A stretch of DNA of 14,651 bases, from the NCBI GenBank assembly GCA_050954865.1, contig JBPBQN010000260.1, forward strand, positions 1 through 14,651, read 5' to 3'. The DNA comes from Mucilaginibacter_A sp050954865. GTDB taxonomy: Bacteria > Bacteroidota > Bacteroidia > Sphingobacteriales > Sphingobacteriaceae. The position numbers and the translations under genes were made by a program. The notes under the pieces are model-generated. The model worked only from the letters and a program-made list of their open reading frames with translations. It had not been told where the DNA came from and ran no database searches. Position 1 is the first letter of the stretch. The number at the start of each line of letters is the position of its first letter. Below, piece by piece: positions 1 to 6,285 of the stretch.

Positions 1-242
1 TCACCATAAGCAATCAATTCTACATGCAGCTTGCCTTTCAAACGCGGATCTTCCAGTGCATTGTCCAGATTACATAAAGTTGCTTTGATTTTTTTATCAT
101 CATTAGAATTGAGGATATACAGCGCGTTATAACTTTTTAATATAAGTTTTGCACCAGTAAAAACAGCATTGGTTTGTGCAGCAGCAGGTTTTGCCAAAAG
201 GAACAAGGCAAAGGCAGCCAGCATTAAAGTGTACTTTTTCAT
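1..242 (-). CDS. DsrE/DsrF-like secreted protein, partial (3' end outside window)
   Basis: The reading frame begins with ATG at 242 and runs off the left edge, giving 80 visible residues. It opens with a typical Sec signal peptide: MKK, then a hydrophobic stretch, then AKPAAAQ, with likely cleavage near residue 22-23. The mature part contains ILNSNDDKKIKATLCNLDNA followed by DPRLKGKLHVELIAYG, which resembles the first half of small periplasmic DsrE/DsrF-like proteins (the ...LKGKLxVELVAxG pattern). Such proteins often sit beside sulfite dehydrogenases and c-type cytochromes and are thought to act in sulfur-compound metabolism; no reaction can be assigned here. It starts 20 bp after the cytochrome stop codon, so the two probably form one transcription unit. 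That unit lacks its normal upstream part, so expression is uncertain. Confidence 0.7.
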   Translation of the reverse strand, partial: MKKYTLMLAAFALFLLAKPAAAQTNAVFTGAKLILKSYNALYILNSNDDKKIKATLCNLDNALEDPRLKGKLHVELIAYG

Positions 243-262
243 GTTTTTGTGTTTGGATTGAT

Positions 263-775
263 TTATATAGTTTGATTTTTCTGTGCTTCTTTTATCGGCT
301 TAAAAGGGCCGAACTTGTGCTGCTTCTCCTTAAAACTATCCGCATAATGCCCAAACGGAAAGTCGATTGGTTTTTTGTCGAGATTGGTCCAGTCCATATG
401 CTGATCGCGATGTGGCCGCGGCTGCGAATTGACAAAAGCAGCCACGTTCCAGGCTTCTTCATCCGTAAGCTGCGGATTTTCATACGTGGCGCCATAAGGC
501 ATGTTATTTTTTACAAAACCGATGAAATTGGTTAAACGGTACATGCCCGCGCCATCATTGTAGCTGTGCTTGCCCCAAAGCGGCGGATATTGATAAGATT
601 TTTTATCCGCAGCCAGCAAACCTTCACCCGTTTGGCCATGGCAACTCTGGCATTTTTGTATAAAAACGGCTTTGCCTTTTGCCGGATCAGCAGCAACATT
701 CATAAAAGCCAGTTTCTCGGTGGCGGCACCAAAAAGTTTGGCTTTTTTCGGCACGCCCTGCCCGATCCATTTCAT
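263..775 (-). pseudogene. c-type cytochrome, 5'-truncated (C-terminal haem domain of a probable dihaem protein)
   Basis: The open frame gives 170 residues with one class I haem-binding motif, CQSCHG (C42, C45, H46), a probable axial methionine in NNMPYG (M92), and the helix TDEEAWNVAAFVNSQPRPH typical of the end of a cytochrome c domain. No signal peptide precedes the haem domain, although c-type cytochromes must be exported. The first residues, MKWIGQGVPKK, look like the linker that follows a first haem domain in dihaem cytochromes (YMKWIG...VPK), so the apparent start is internal. Immediately upstream the opposite strand codes for a sulfite dehydrogenase fragment, so the 5' half was lost at a rearrangement joint near 776-784. 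The protein was probably the electron acceptor of a sulfite dehydrogenase. It is very unlikely to be exported or functional now. Confidence 0.72.
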
Positions 776-783
776 TAAAAGGG

Positions 784-1107
784 CTTCCCTGGGAACAAGG
801 CGGCGTTGGAAATGCCAACTGGACGGGTGTGGCGTTATCCGTTTTGCTGGAAAAGGCAGGCATCAAACCCGAAACCGTAGAACTGATTTTGGAGGGCGAA
901 GATGAGAGAACAATAACTGAAGAACCAAAATCGCCGGGCGTGATCAAGTTTTCGAGAAGTATGTCTATCAATCGTGCGCAGCAACCAGACAGGCAGATAT
1001 AAGCTGATGGCGCGCGCAACAGATCAAAAAGGAAATAAGCAGCCGGAACATCATGATCCTGACCACCGGACTTACATGGTTAACTTTATGCCTAAACAAT
1101 CGGTTTT
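784..1107 (+). pseudogene. sulfite dehydrogenase (sulfite oxidase family, molybdopterin) remnant
   Basis: Two frames carry separate pieces of one sulfite oxidase-family protein. From 784 the frame reads PWEQGGVGNANWTGVALSVL, then LEKAGIKPETVELILEGEDE and FSRSMSINRA, matching the molybdopterin-domain segment with the pattern GNAxWxGVxLxxLLExAGVKP, and hits a stop at 1000-1002. From about 986 a second frame reads TGRYKLMARATDQKGNKQPE followed by TYMVNF, which matches the C-terminal dimerisation domain (YxLxxRATDxxGNxQPE). The part between, including most of the cofactor and substrate region, is deleted, and the joint near 975-992 also shifts frame. The N-terminus is missing too. It cannot encode an active enzyme. 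In related loci the sulfite dehydrogenase passes electrons to a c-type cytochrome, which fits the broken cytochrome next door, but here the two face opposite directions. Confidence 0.75.
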
Positions 1108-1145
1108 AAATCCTGATTCTTTTCAAAGGGAATCAGGATTTTTTG
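1108..1145 (+). terminator. Rho-independent terminator
   Basis: Perfect 12-bp inverted arms (AAATCCTGATTC at 1108-1119 and GAATCAGGATTT at 1130-1141) enclose a 10-nt loop and run into a T tract on the + strand. It lies just after the last recognisable sulfite dehydrogenase sequence, so it was probably that gene's terminator. It also insulates the fluoride operon from upstream transcription. Confidence 0.85.
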
Positions 1146-1227
1146 TAAAAAGAATGTTCCGCGTAAATTTTATACTGCTTCAAAAAAAATTGTTTTAAAA
1201 ACAAATCATAACCAGTAACAATTATGG

Positions 1228-1237
1228 TAATGATTTG
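1228..1237 (+). promoter_or_regulatory. Candidate -7 promoter element of the fluoride operon
   Basis: TAATGATTTG resembles the Bacteroidota -7 box (TAnnTTTG) but matches it only in part, and no clear -33 TTG box is seen at the right spacing. A transcript starting a few bases downstream would begin just before the riboswitch at 1252, which is the main reason for listing it. Confidence 0.3.
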
Positions 1238-1251
1238 CTGCTTTAGCAATC

Positions 1252-1306
1252 AGGGAAATGGTGTCTTCCCGTCTTGAACGAACTGCATTTTGCTGATGGC
1301 GCCTAC
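1252..1306 (+). ncRNA. Fluoride riboswitch aptamer (crcB motif)
   Basis: The segment has the layout of the crcB/fluoride aptamer. The P1 stem is GGGAA (1253-1257) with TTCCC (1266-1270), enclosing AATGGTGTC. A short stem-loop follows, GCA-TTT-TGC (around 1284-1293), then the conserved 3' strand GCTGATGGCGCCTAC (1292-1306). The diagnostic pseudoknot is present: GGTGTC (1260-1265) can pair with GGCGCC (1298-1303) over six pairs, two of them G-U. Fluoride aptamers bind fluoride through Mg2+ ions and switch on fluoride export genes. The operon downstream encodes both known types of fluoride exporter, which independently supports the call. The stem-loop is shorter than in the well-studied examples. 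Confidence 0.9.
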
Positions 1307-1360
1307 AAACAACCAAAGAATTTTCTTTGGGAAATGGTTTTGTAGGTGAAAATTTTTCAG
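1298..1360 (+). promoter_or_regulatory. Riboswitch expression platform (competing hairpin)
   Basis: CGCCTACAAA (1300-1309), which includes the 3' strand of the aptamer pseudoknot, can pair with TTTGTAGGTG (1339-1348). Nested inside is a perfect stem CCAAAGAA (1313-1320)/TTCTTTGG (1323-1330). Forming this hairpin would disrupt the aptamer, so the two are mutually exclusive. An A4T5 run follows at about 1349-1357, so transcription attenuation in the absence of fluoride is the likeliest mechanism, although the T tract is not a classical one and the gpmA start is about 165 nt further on. Confidence 0.65.
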
Positions 1361-1412
1361 TTCAACAATCAAATTATTATTTTATCAAAAGCTGATGTGC
1401 CAAATTGGTACG

Positions 1413-1426
1413 ATGCTTCTTTTATC
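1413..1426 (+). repeat. Dispersed repeat core, single copy in the operon leader
   Basis: An exact copy of the 14-bp core ATGCTTCTTTTATC, followed by an AAAATTT tract as in other copies of the family (8958, 8997, 10758 and 12870). It stands alone between the riboswitch and the first gene, with no inverted partner within 100 bp. Confidence 0.75.
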
Positions 1427-1524
1427 TGCAAAAATTTAGCACTAACCGCAACTTTTGTTGTTGATGAAATTTCTACTGATCCTGCTTTTACTCAGTCGCG
1501 CTCGTCCTTAAAATATTTTTTACA

Positions 1525-2172
1525 ATGAAGTTAAAATCACATTTACTGGTTTTGATCAGGCATGGCCAATCAGTTTATAACTTAAAAAACCAGTTTACCG
1601 GTTCGGCAGATTGCGATCTTTCTGATCTGGGCCGCGAAGAAGCCAGCGTTGTTGGCCAAGAGCTGAAAGAATACGGTTTTGAGTTTGATGAAGTGTATTG
1701 CTCGGCACTGAAAAGAACTTTTGAAACGTATAAAATCATCGCCCAAACCATGCAAAACGGATTTGAAAAACTGCCTGTTCATCAGGTTGCGGCTTTGAAT
1801 GAACGGAATTACGGCCTTCTACAAGGTAAAAACAAAGACGAAGCCATCGAGAAATACGGAGCCGAAAAGGTTGAAACCTGGCGTCGAGGATTTTACGCGC
1901 TGCCGCCCGACGGAGAAAGTTTGGAGCAAACTGAAAAACGCGTAGTTGATTTTTACAATGCGGTTTTAGTTCCGGCCTTGCAAAGCGGCAAACGCCTCCT
2001 TTTAATTGCGCACGGCAACAGTTTGCGCAGTTTGGTGATGCACCTGGAAAATATTTCGCCCCATAACATTGAATCTTTAAATATTGTTACCGGAGAAATC
2101 ATTGTTTACGAATTGGATGAACGCCTGAAAATCATCCGGAAGGAAATCAAAAATCCAATCGCGAAAGCCTGA
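1525..2172 (+). CDS. gpmA: 2,3-bisphosphoglycerate-dependent phosphoglycerate mutase
   Basis: A 215-residue cytoplasmic enzyme of the histidine phosphatase superfamily that interconverts 3- and 2-phosphoglycerate. The phospho-histidine motif LIRHGQS (R12, H13) is at the N-terminus, followed by NQFTG (residues 22-26). The acid/base region LNERNYGLLQG includes E93, PPDGESL is at 127-133, and the second catalytic histidine is H163 in AHGNSLR. The length is slightly short for the family, through a shorter C-terminal tail. It is the first gene of the fluoride operon, 87 bp before enolase, whose substrate it makes. The context implies an extra, fluoride-induced copy of a glycolytic step rather than the housekeeping gene, although no second copy can be seen here. 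The ATG at 1525 is the only start in keeping with the family N-terminus. Confidence 0.93.
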   Translation: MKLKSHLLVLIRHGQSVYNLKNQFTGSADCDLSDLGREEASVVGQELKEYGFEFDEVYCSALKRTFETYKIIAQTMQNGFEKLPVHQVAALNERNYGLLQGKNKDEAIEKYGAEKVETWRRGFYALPPDGESLEQTEKRVVDFYNAVLVPALQSGKRLLLIAHGNSLRSLVMHLENISPHNIESLNIVTGEIIVYELDERLKIIRKEIKNPIAKA

Positions 2173-2190
2173 ATCAGCCTGAAAAAACAT

Positions 2191-2231
2191 CGATAAAAAC
2201 AGCATCAAAAAAACACCGATAAAAACAGCAT
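2191..2231 (+). repeat. Two direct copies of a 15-bp repeat between gpmA and eno
   Basis: CGATAAAAACAGCAT occurs at 2191-2205 and again at 2217-2231, 26 bp apart. It differs from the inverse form of the dispersed core (GATAAAAGAAGCAT) at two positions, so it may be a diverged member of the same family. Nothing else is evident in this 87-bp gap. Confidence 0.6.
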
Positions 2232-2259
2232 TCCACTTTTAACTACTATATAAATCATC

Positions 2260-3537
2260 ATGAAAATTACAAAAATTTTAGCCAGAGAAGTGTTGGATTC
2301 AAGAGGAAATCCAACCGTAGAATCAGAAATTACGCTGCAAGACGGCTCAACGGCCAGAGGAATTTCGCCTTCAGGAGCCAGCACCGGCGAGAAAGAAGCA
2401 GTAGAACTACGCGACGGCGACCCGAAACGTTACGAGGGAAAAGGTGTTGAAAAAGCAGTTTCCGGCATCAATACGGAAGTGAAAGATGCGGTTGCAAACA
2501 TCGATTTTGAAAATCAGGAAGCGTTTGATAAGCTGCTGATCAAGCTGGATGGCACGCCGAATAAATCCCGTTTGGGCGCAAATGCCCTACTGGCGGCTTC
2601 CATTGCTTTTGCGCGTGCAACGGCCCTGTCCAAACATATTCCGCTCTACCGGCAGCTGGTGGAGCGCGATCATTATGTGATGCCGGTTCCGTGTATGAAC
2701 GTAATTAACGGTGGCCGCCATGCTGACAATAACCTTGATTTTCAGGAATTTATGATTGCTCCGCACAACGCACCAAGTTTTAAAGAAAGCATCCGGATGG
2801 GCGAAGAAGTTTTTCATACGCTAAAAACACTACTCAAAAGCAAAGGCTATTATACTGGTGTGGGCGATGAAGGTGGTTTTGCGCCGAACCTGAAATCTAA
2901 CGAAGAAGCAGTGGAAATAATTCTGGAAGCCATTACAAAAGCGGGGTATAAACCGGGCGAAGATATTTCCATCTGCCTTGACCCTGCGACCAGCGAAATG
3001 TGGGAAAACGGAACCTACAACTTGTTTAAAAGCACCAAACAGATTTTTACTTCTGATGAACTGGTTGGTTTGTGGGAAAGCTGGATCAGCAAATACCCGA
3101 TTGTGTTGCTGGAAGATGGTTTGGGCGAAAATGATTGGGCCGGCTGGAAAAAAATGACTGACGCTTTGGGCAGCAAAGTTGAACTGGTGGGCGATGATAT
3201 TTTTTGCACCAATCCGGAGATTATTCAGCGTGGCATTGATGCCGGAATTGCCAACAGTGTTTTGATTAAATTAAACCAGATTGGCACCGTTTGGGAAACT
3301 TTGGAAGCGGTAAACCTCTCACAAAAAAATGGTTATCATTGCTTTATTTCGCACCGCAGCGGCGAAACGGAAGATACAACCATTGCAGATTTAGTGGTAG
3401 CTACCAACGCCGGACATATTAAAACCGGAAGTGGCTGCCGTTCAGAACGGGTTTCTAAATTTAACCAAATGCTGCGGATTGAACAGGAACTGGGCAGTAA
3501 CGCCAGTTTTGCAGGCATCACTACTTTTAAAAGATAA
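2260..3537 (+). CDS. eno: Enolase (phosphopyruvate hydratase)
   Basis: A 425-residue protein, full length for the family, converting 2-phosphoglycerate to phosphoenolpyruvate with Mg2+. Visible landmarks are the mobile loop SGASTG (38-43), HADNNLDFQEF (154-164), the catalytic acid in GDEGGF (E204), metal ligands D241, E285 and D312, the catalytic base K337 in LIKLNQIGT, SHRSGET (364-370) and K388. Fluoride together with phosphate is a classical tight inhibitor of enolase, which explains its place in a fluoride-induced operon. It departs from common enolase sequence close to the active site: ISPSGAST instead of the usual VPSGAST form, EDGLGENDW where D/A-E/D-DW is usual, and TGSGCRSER where GAPxRSER or similar is usual. 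It may therefore be a specialised paralogue with altered fluoride sensitivity, which is inference. All key catalytic residues are retained. Confidence 0.96.
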   Translation: MKITKILAREVLDSRGNPTVESEITLQDGSTARGISPSGASTGEKEAVELRDGDPKRYEGKGVEKAVSGINTEVKDAVANIDFENQEAFDKLLIKLDGTPNKSRLGANALLAASIAFARATALSKHIPLYRQLVERDHYVMPVPCMNVINGGRHADNNLDFQEFMIAPHNAPSFKESIRMGEEVFHTLKTLLKSKGYYTGVGDEGGFAPNLKSNEEAVEIILEAITKAGYKPGEDISICLDPATSEMWENGTYNLFKSTKQIFTSDELVGLWESWISKYPIVLLEDGLGENDWAGWKKMTDALGSKVELVGDDIFCTNPEIIQRGIDAGIANSVLIKLNQIGTVWETLEAVNLSQKNGYHCFISHRSGETEDTTIADLVVATNAGHIKTGSGCRSERVSKFNQMLRIEQELGSNASFAGITTFKR

Positions 3538-3555
3538 CAACTTAATTGCTTGATT

Positions 3556-4113
3556 ATGAATGTTCAGCATCCCTGGCATGGTATTTCTCCCGGAAGCAAT
3601 GCTCCGCAGGAAGTAAAAGCCGTAATTGAAATATCTAAAGGCAGCCGCACCAAATATGAGCTGGATAAACCTTCCGGCTTGCTAACTTTAGACAGGATAT
3701 TGTTTTCGTCCGTGCATTATCCTGCAAACTATGGTTTGATTCCGCAAACTTATTTTACGGATCATGATCCGCTGGATATTCTGGTTATCTGTTCAGAAAA
3801 TTTGGCGCCTTATTCAATGGTCGATGCACGCGTTATCGGAGTGATGGAAATGCGTGATAACGGCGATGTGGACGATAAGATTATTGCAGTGGCCAGTCAT
3901 GATATATCCTTAAAACACATTCAGGAAATTACCGATTTGCCTGAATACACCTTGCTGGAGTTTCAGAATTTTTTTGAAGATTATAAAAAACTGGAAAAAA
4001 AGCCGGTAGAAGTGCTTGGTTTTAAAAACAAAGAAGTTGCTTACCAGTGCATTACAGAAAGCATAGTTCGGTATGAAAAAGAAATCAAACCCACTTTAGA
4101 TCTGAATAAATGA
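3556..4113 (+). CDS. ppa: Inorganic pyrophosphatase, soluble family I
   Basis: A 185-residue cytoplasmic enzyme hydrolysing pyrophosphate to phosphate. The signature DHDPLDILV supplies three metal-binding aspartates (D69, D71, D74 from the chosen start), and GDVDDK near residue 103-108 supplies the next acidic pair. Upstream are KYELDK (residues 33-38) and FSSVHYPANYG, matching the family's substrate-binding lysine/arginine and tyrosine elements. The ATG at 3556 is preferred over the TTG two codons earlier. Fluoride inhibits family I pyrophosphatases by replacing the nucleophilic water/hydroxide, so an induced extra copy is a plausible resistance measure. It begins 18 bp after eno and its TGA overlaps the ATG of the next gene by 4 nt, so translation is probably coupled to the antiporter. 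Confidence 0.94.
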   Translation: MNVQHPWHGISPGSNAPQEVKAVIEISKGSRTKYELDKPSGLLTLDRILFSSVHYPANYGLIPQTYFTDHDPLDILVICSENLAPYSMVDARVIGVMEMRDNGDVDDKIIAVASHDISLKHIQEITDLPEYTLLEFQNFFEDYKKLEKKPVEVLGFKNKEVAYQCITESIVRYEKEIKPTLDLNK

Positions 4114-5498
4114 GCCGGTCAGCTTTTTCCTCAGAACATTATTTAATAGTTAAACAGTTAAGCAGATGGACGTTCTTGGTAACTCCGGTAGCCATTTTAA
4201 TTGGCAGCATGGTGGCTTTTTTTCTGTGGCTGCTGGGCTGGGGCATCCATTATCGGTTTGCGCATCCATGGTTGCTGTATTTGCTACCTTTTGCTGGCGT
4301 TTTAATTCATTTTATTTATCAGGCGACTGGTAAATCTTCCGAAAAAGGCAATAACCTGGTGATGGAAGAAATCCACCAGCCCGGCGGCGGCGTACCTTGG
4401 CAAATGGCTCCGGTGGTGCTGATTACAACGGTTATTACACATTTATTTGGTGGTTCTGCCGGCAGAGAAGGCACGGCCGTACAAATTGGCGGCAGCATGG
4501 CAGGCTTGTTCAGTACTTGGTTTAAGTTGGAAAAAGCTGAATTACAACTCGTTTTAACGGCTGGCGTTGCGGCCGGATTCGGTGCCGTTTTTGGTACGCC
4601 GGTTACCGGTGCTATTTTCGCACTGGAAGTTTTGAGCATCGGCCAGATTAAGTACAGTGCCTTGCTGCCTGCGCTAATTGCGAGTGTGGTTGCCGATGTA
4701 ACGGTTTCGGCGTGGGGCGTGCATCACACGGCTTACCACATTGATGTGCTGGCCAAAACGCCTTACCTGTTTTCTAATTACATCAGTTTTGATTTGCTGT
4801 TGCTGGCAAAAGTAATCATCGCTTCGGCGTTGTTTGGCTTGGCGAGTTATGTATTTTCAATTTTTGTACACGAGATCAAAGCGTTTTTTAATAACCTTTT
4901 TTCGCGCAAATGGCTCATTCCGTTTTTGGGCGGATTGATCATCATTGGCCTGACTTATCTCCTCGGAAAACCTGATTATTTAAGTTTAGGCGTTGATGCA
5001 CAATATCCTGGAGCCATCACCATTCCGTCTGCTTTTCATGCAGGCGGATCGGATACCTGGAGCTGGTTTTGGAAAACGATATTTACCACGTTAACCCTCG
5101 GAACCGGTTTTAAAGGCGGCGAAGTAACACCGTTGTTTTACATCGGCGCAACGCTGGGCAACACACTTTCCATGCTGTTAAATGCGCCAGTAAGTTTGTT
5201 TGCCGCGCTGGGTTTTATCGCGGTTTTTGCCGGCGCAACCAATACGCCGTTGGCTTGTACTTTTATGGGGATAGAACTTTTTGGCGGAGAACACGTCCTG
5301 CTTTTTGCCGTTGCTTGTTTTACCGCCTATTTTTTTAGCGGCCACAGTGGCATTTACAGCTCGCAGCGCATCGGCGTTTCTAAAATCACCGATGCTTCTT
5401 TTACCGATGAAAAATCATTGTTGGATGCCGGAAAACGCAGAGGTTATTTTCACCAGAAAATCAGCAAATACCAGTTCGGTTCAAAAACAAAAGGATAA
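4110..5498 (+). CDS. ClC-F type fluoride/proton antiporter
   Basis: A 462-residue polytopic membrane protein of the ClC family. The gating glutamate lies in GREGTAVQIGG (E120), followed by AGFGAVFGTPVTGAIFALEV (about 148-168). Instead of the chloride-selective GSGIP motif it has GNNLV (80-84), and the second filter segment reads GTGFKGGEVTP (331-341). Both substitutions mark the fluoride-exporting ClC-F (EriC-F) clade rather than chloride channels. Its place between pyrophosphatase and crcB, downstream of a fluoride riboswitch, agrees. It exports fluoride from the cytoplasm in exchange for protons. The cytoplasmic tail after about residue 425 includes SKITDASFTDEK, encoded partly by a near-copy of the dispersed repeat core at 5392-5405. 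Confidence 0.93.
   Translation: MSRSAFSSEHYLIVKQLSRWTFLVTPVAILIGSMVAFFLWLLGWGIHYRFAHPWLLYLLPFAGVLIHFIYQATGKSSEKGNNLVMEEIHQPGGGVPWQMAPVVLITTVITHLFGGSAGREGTAVQIGGSMAGLFSTWFKLEKAELQLVLTAGVAAGFGAVFGTPVTGAIFALEVLSIGQIKYSALLPALIASVVADVTVSAWGVHHTAYHIDVLAKTPYLFSNYISFDLLLLAKVIIASALFGLASYVFSIFVHEIKAFFNNLFSRKWLIPFLGGLIIIGLTYLLGKPDYLSLGVDAQYPGAITIPSAFHAGGSDTWSWFWKTIFTTLTLGTGFKGGEVTPLFYIGATLGNTLSMLLNAPVSLFAALGFIAVFAGATNTPLACTFMGIELFGGEHVLLFAVACFTAYFFSGHSGIYSSQRIGVSKITDASFTDEKSLLDAGKRRGYFHQKISKYQFGSKTKG
5392..5405 (+). repeat. Repeat-core near-copy inside the ClC-F coding sequence
   Basis: ATGCTTCTTTTACC matches the 14-bp core except for one base and is followed by an A-rich tract, as in intergenic copies. 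The same TTTTACC variant occurs at 12870. It encodes part of DASFT in the poorly conserved tail of the antiporter. It may be a real insertion or chance. Confidence 0.5.
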
Positions 5499-5500
5499 TT

Positions 5501-5869
5501 ATGAGTGATGCAGTGCAAATTACAGAACGCCATTTAGGTAAAATCCAGATCTTTTTAAAACCCGGCGATCAAATCCGCGGTAGCTCTTTTCTGGCTCATT
5601 TTAAACCGAAACAGCTTTACCGCGAACTGATTAATCTGGCCAAGCAAGACGGACTGATGAACGCTTCTGTGTATCAAACCCACAGCAGTTTTTCCATTTA
5701 TGAACCTATCCAAAATTCACATCCTGAACTGACCAATGCAACGCTGGCCATCTGCATAGAACTCATCGACGAAAAGCCAAAACTGGAAGCATTTTGCACC
5801 AAACACGCTGCCTATTTGCAAGGAAAGCTAGTTATATTTAAAGCCGTAGAACACTGGATAATCCAATAA
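5501..5869 (+). CDS. DUF190 family protein
   Basis: A 122-residue soluble protein, probably cytoplasmic, with the DUF190 (COG1993) layout: KIQIFLKPGDQIRG near the start, an ASVYQTHSSFSIYEP segment (about 55-69) where the family has a glycine-rich RGxxGFG-type loop, a central strand LAICIELIDEKPKLEAF, and a final strand KLVIFKAVEHW. The middle loop lacks the usual glycine pattern, so it is a diverged member. DUF190 genes are frequently found beside crcB, and a role in fluoride tolerance or in assisting the channel has been suggested from that association; the biochemical function is unknown. It starts 2 bp after the antiporter stop and ends 2 bp before crcB. Confidence 0.8.
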   Translation: MSDAVQITERHLGKIQIFLKPGDQIRGSSFLAHFKPKQLYRELINLAKQDGLMNASVYQTHSSFSIYEPIQNSHPELTNATLAICIELIDEKPKLEAFCTKHAAYLQGKLVIFKAVEHWIIQ

Positions 5870-5871
5870 AA

Positions 5872-6246
5872 ATGAAGATCAGTTTATTAATATTTATGGG
5901 CGGTGGCCTGGGTAGTTTGTTCCGTTACTTAGTTAACCGCTGGACGGTTGGCGTCCTGACAACCAGCTTTCCGTACGGCACTTTTATCGTAAATATGGTG
6001 GGTTGTTTTTTAATTGGTTTCCTGATTTTCATCACCGAAAAACTAAGTATATCCGCCGTAGAATGGCGGCTATTTTTGGTTACCGGTTTCTGCGGAGGCT
6101 TTACCACGTTTTCTTCTTTTTCTTATGAAAGCGTGCAACTCATTACCAACCATCAGTTACTTACGTTTTTTGTAAACGTAGCGGGCAGCTTACTATTGGG
6201 TTTGCTGGCCACTTACGCCGGAATTTCATTGGCAAGAAACATTTAA
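5872..6246 (+). CDS. crcB: CrcB/Fluc fluoride ion channel
   Basis: A 124-residue protein with four predicted transmembrane helices, the normal size for Fluc, which works as an antiparallel dimer exporting fluoride down its electrochemical gradient. Conserved features are GGGLGSLFRYL (10-20), GTFIVNMVG with the pore asparagine N41, and GFCGGFTTFSSFSYES (72-87). The last contains the TTF(S)xF signature: F80 and F83 sit where the 'phenylalanine box' residues occur in studied channels, and the central Na+ site is formed nearby. It is the last gene of the fluoride operon and faces the eamA gene; the hairpins at 6286-6397 lie between them. Confidence 0.95.
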   Translation: MKISLLIFMGGGLGSLFRYLVNRWTVGVLTTSFPYGTFIVNMVGCFLIGFLIFITEKLSISAVEWRLFLVTGFCGGFTTFSSFSYESVQLITNHQLLTFFVNVAGSLLLGLLATYAGISLARNI

Positions 6247-6285
6247 TCAGCATTTCAATTTGTGTCGTGCCAAAATAAACAGATT

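Noticed and set aside
687..1019. 110-codon antisense frame over the sulfite dehydrogenase remnant
   Set aside because: The opposite strand clearly matches sulfite oxidase text; the antisense frame matches nothing.
1346..1528. 60-codon GTG-start open frame ending in a TGA that overlaps the gpmA ATG
   Set aside because: It starts within the riboswitch hairpin, runs through a dispersed repeat core, has no recognisable domain and uses a GTG start. Translational coupling to gpmA is possible, but coding is not supported.
3550..3555. TTG start two codons before the pyrophosphatase ATG
   Set aside because: The ATG at 3556 is adequate, and nothing supports use of TTG.
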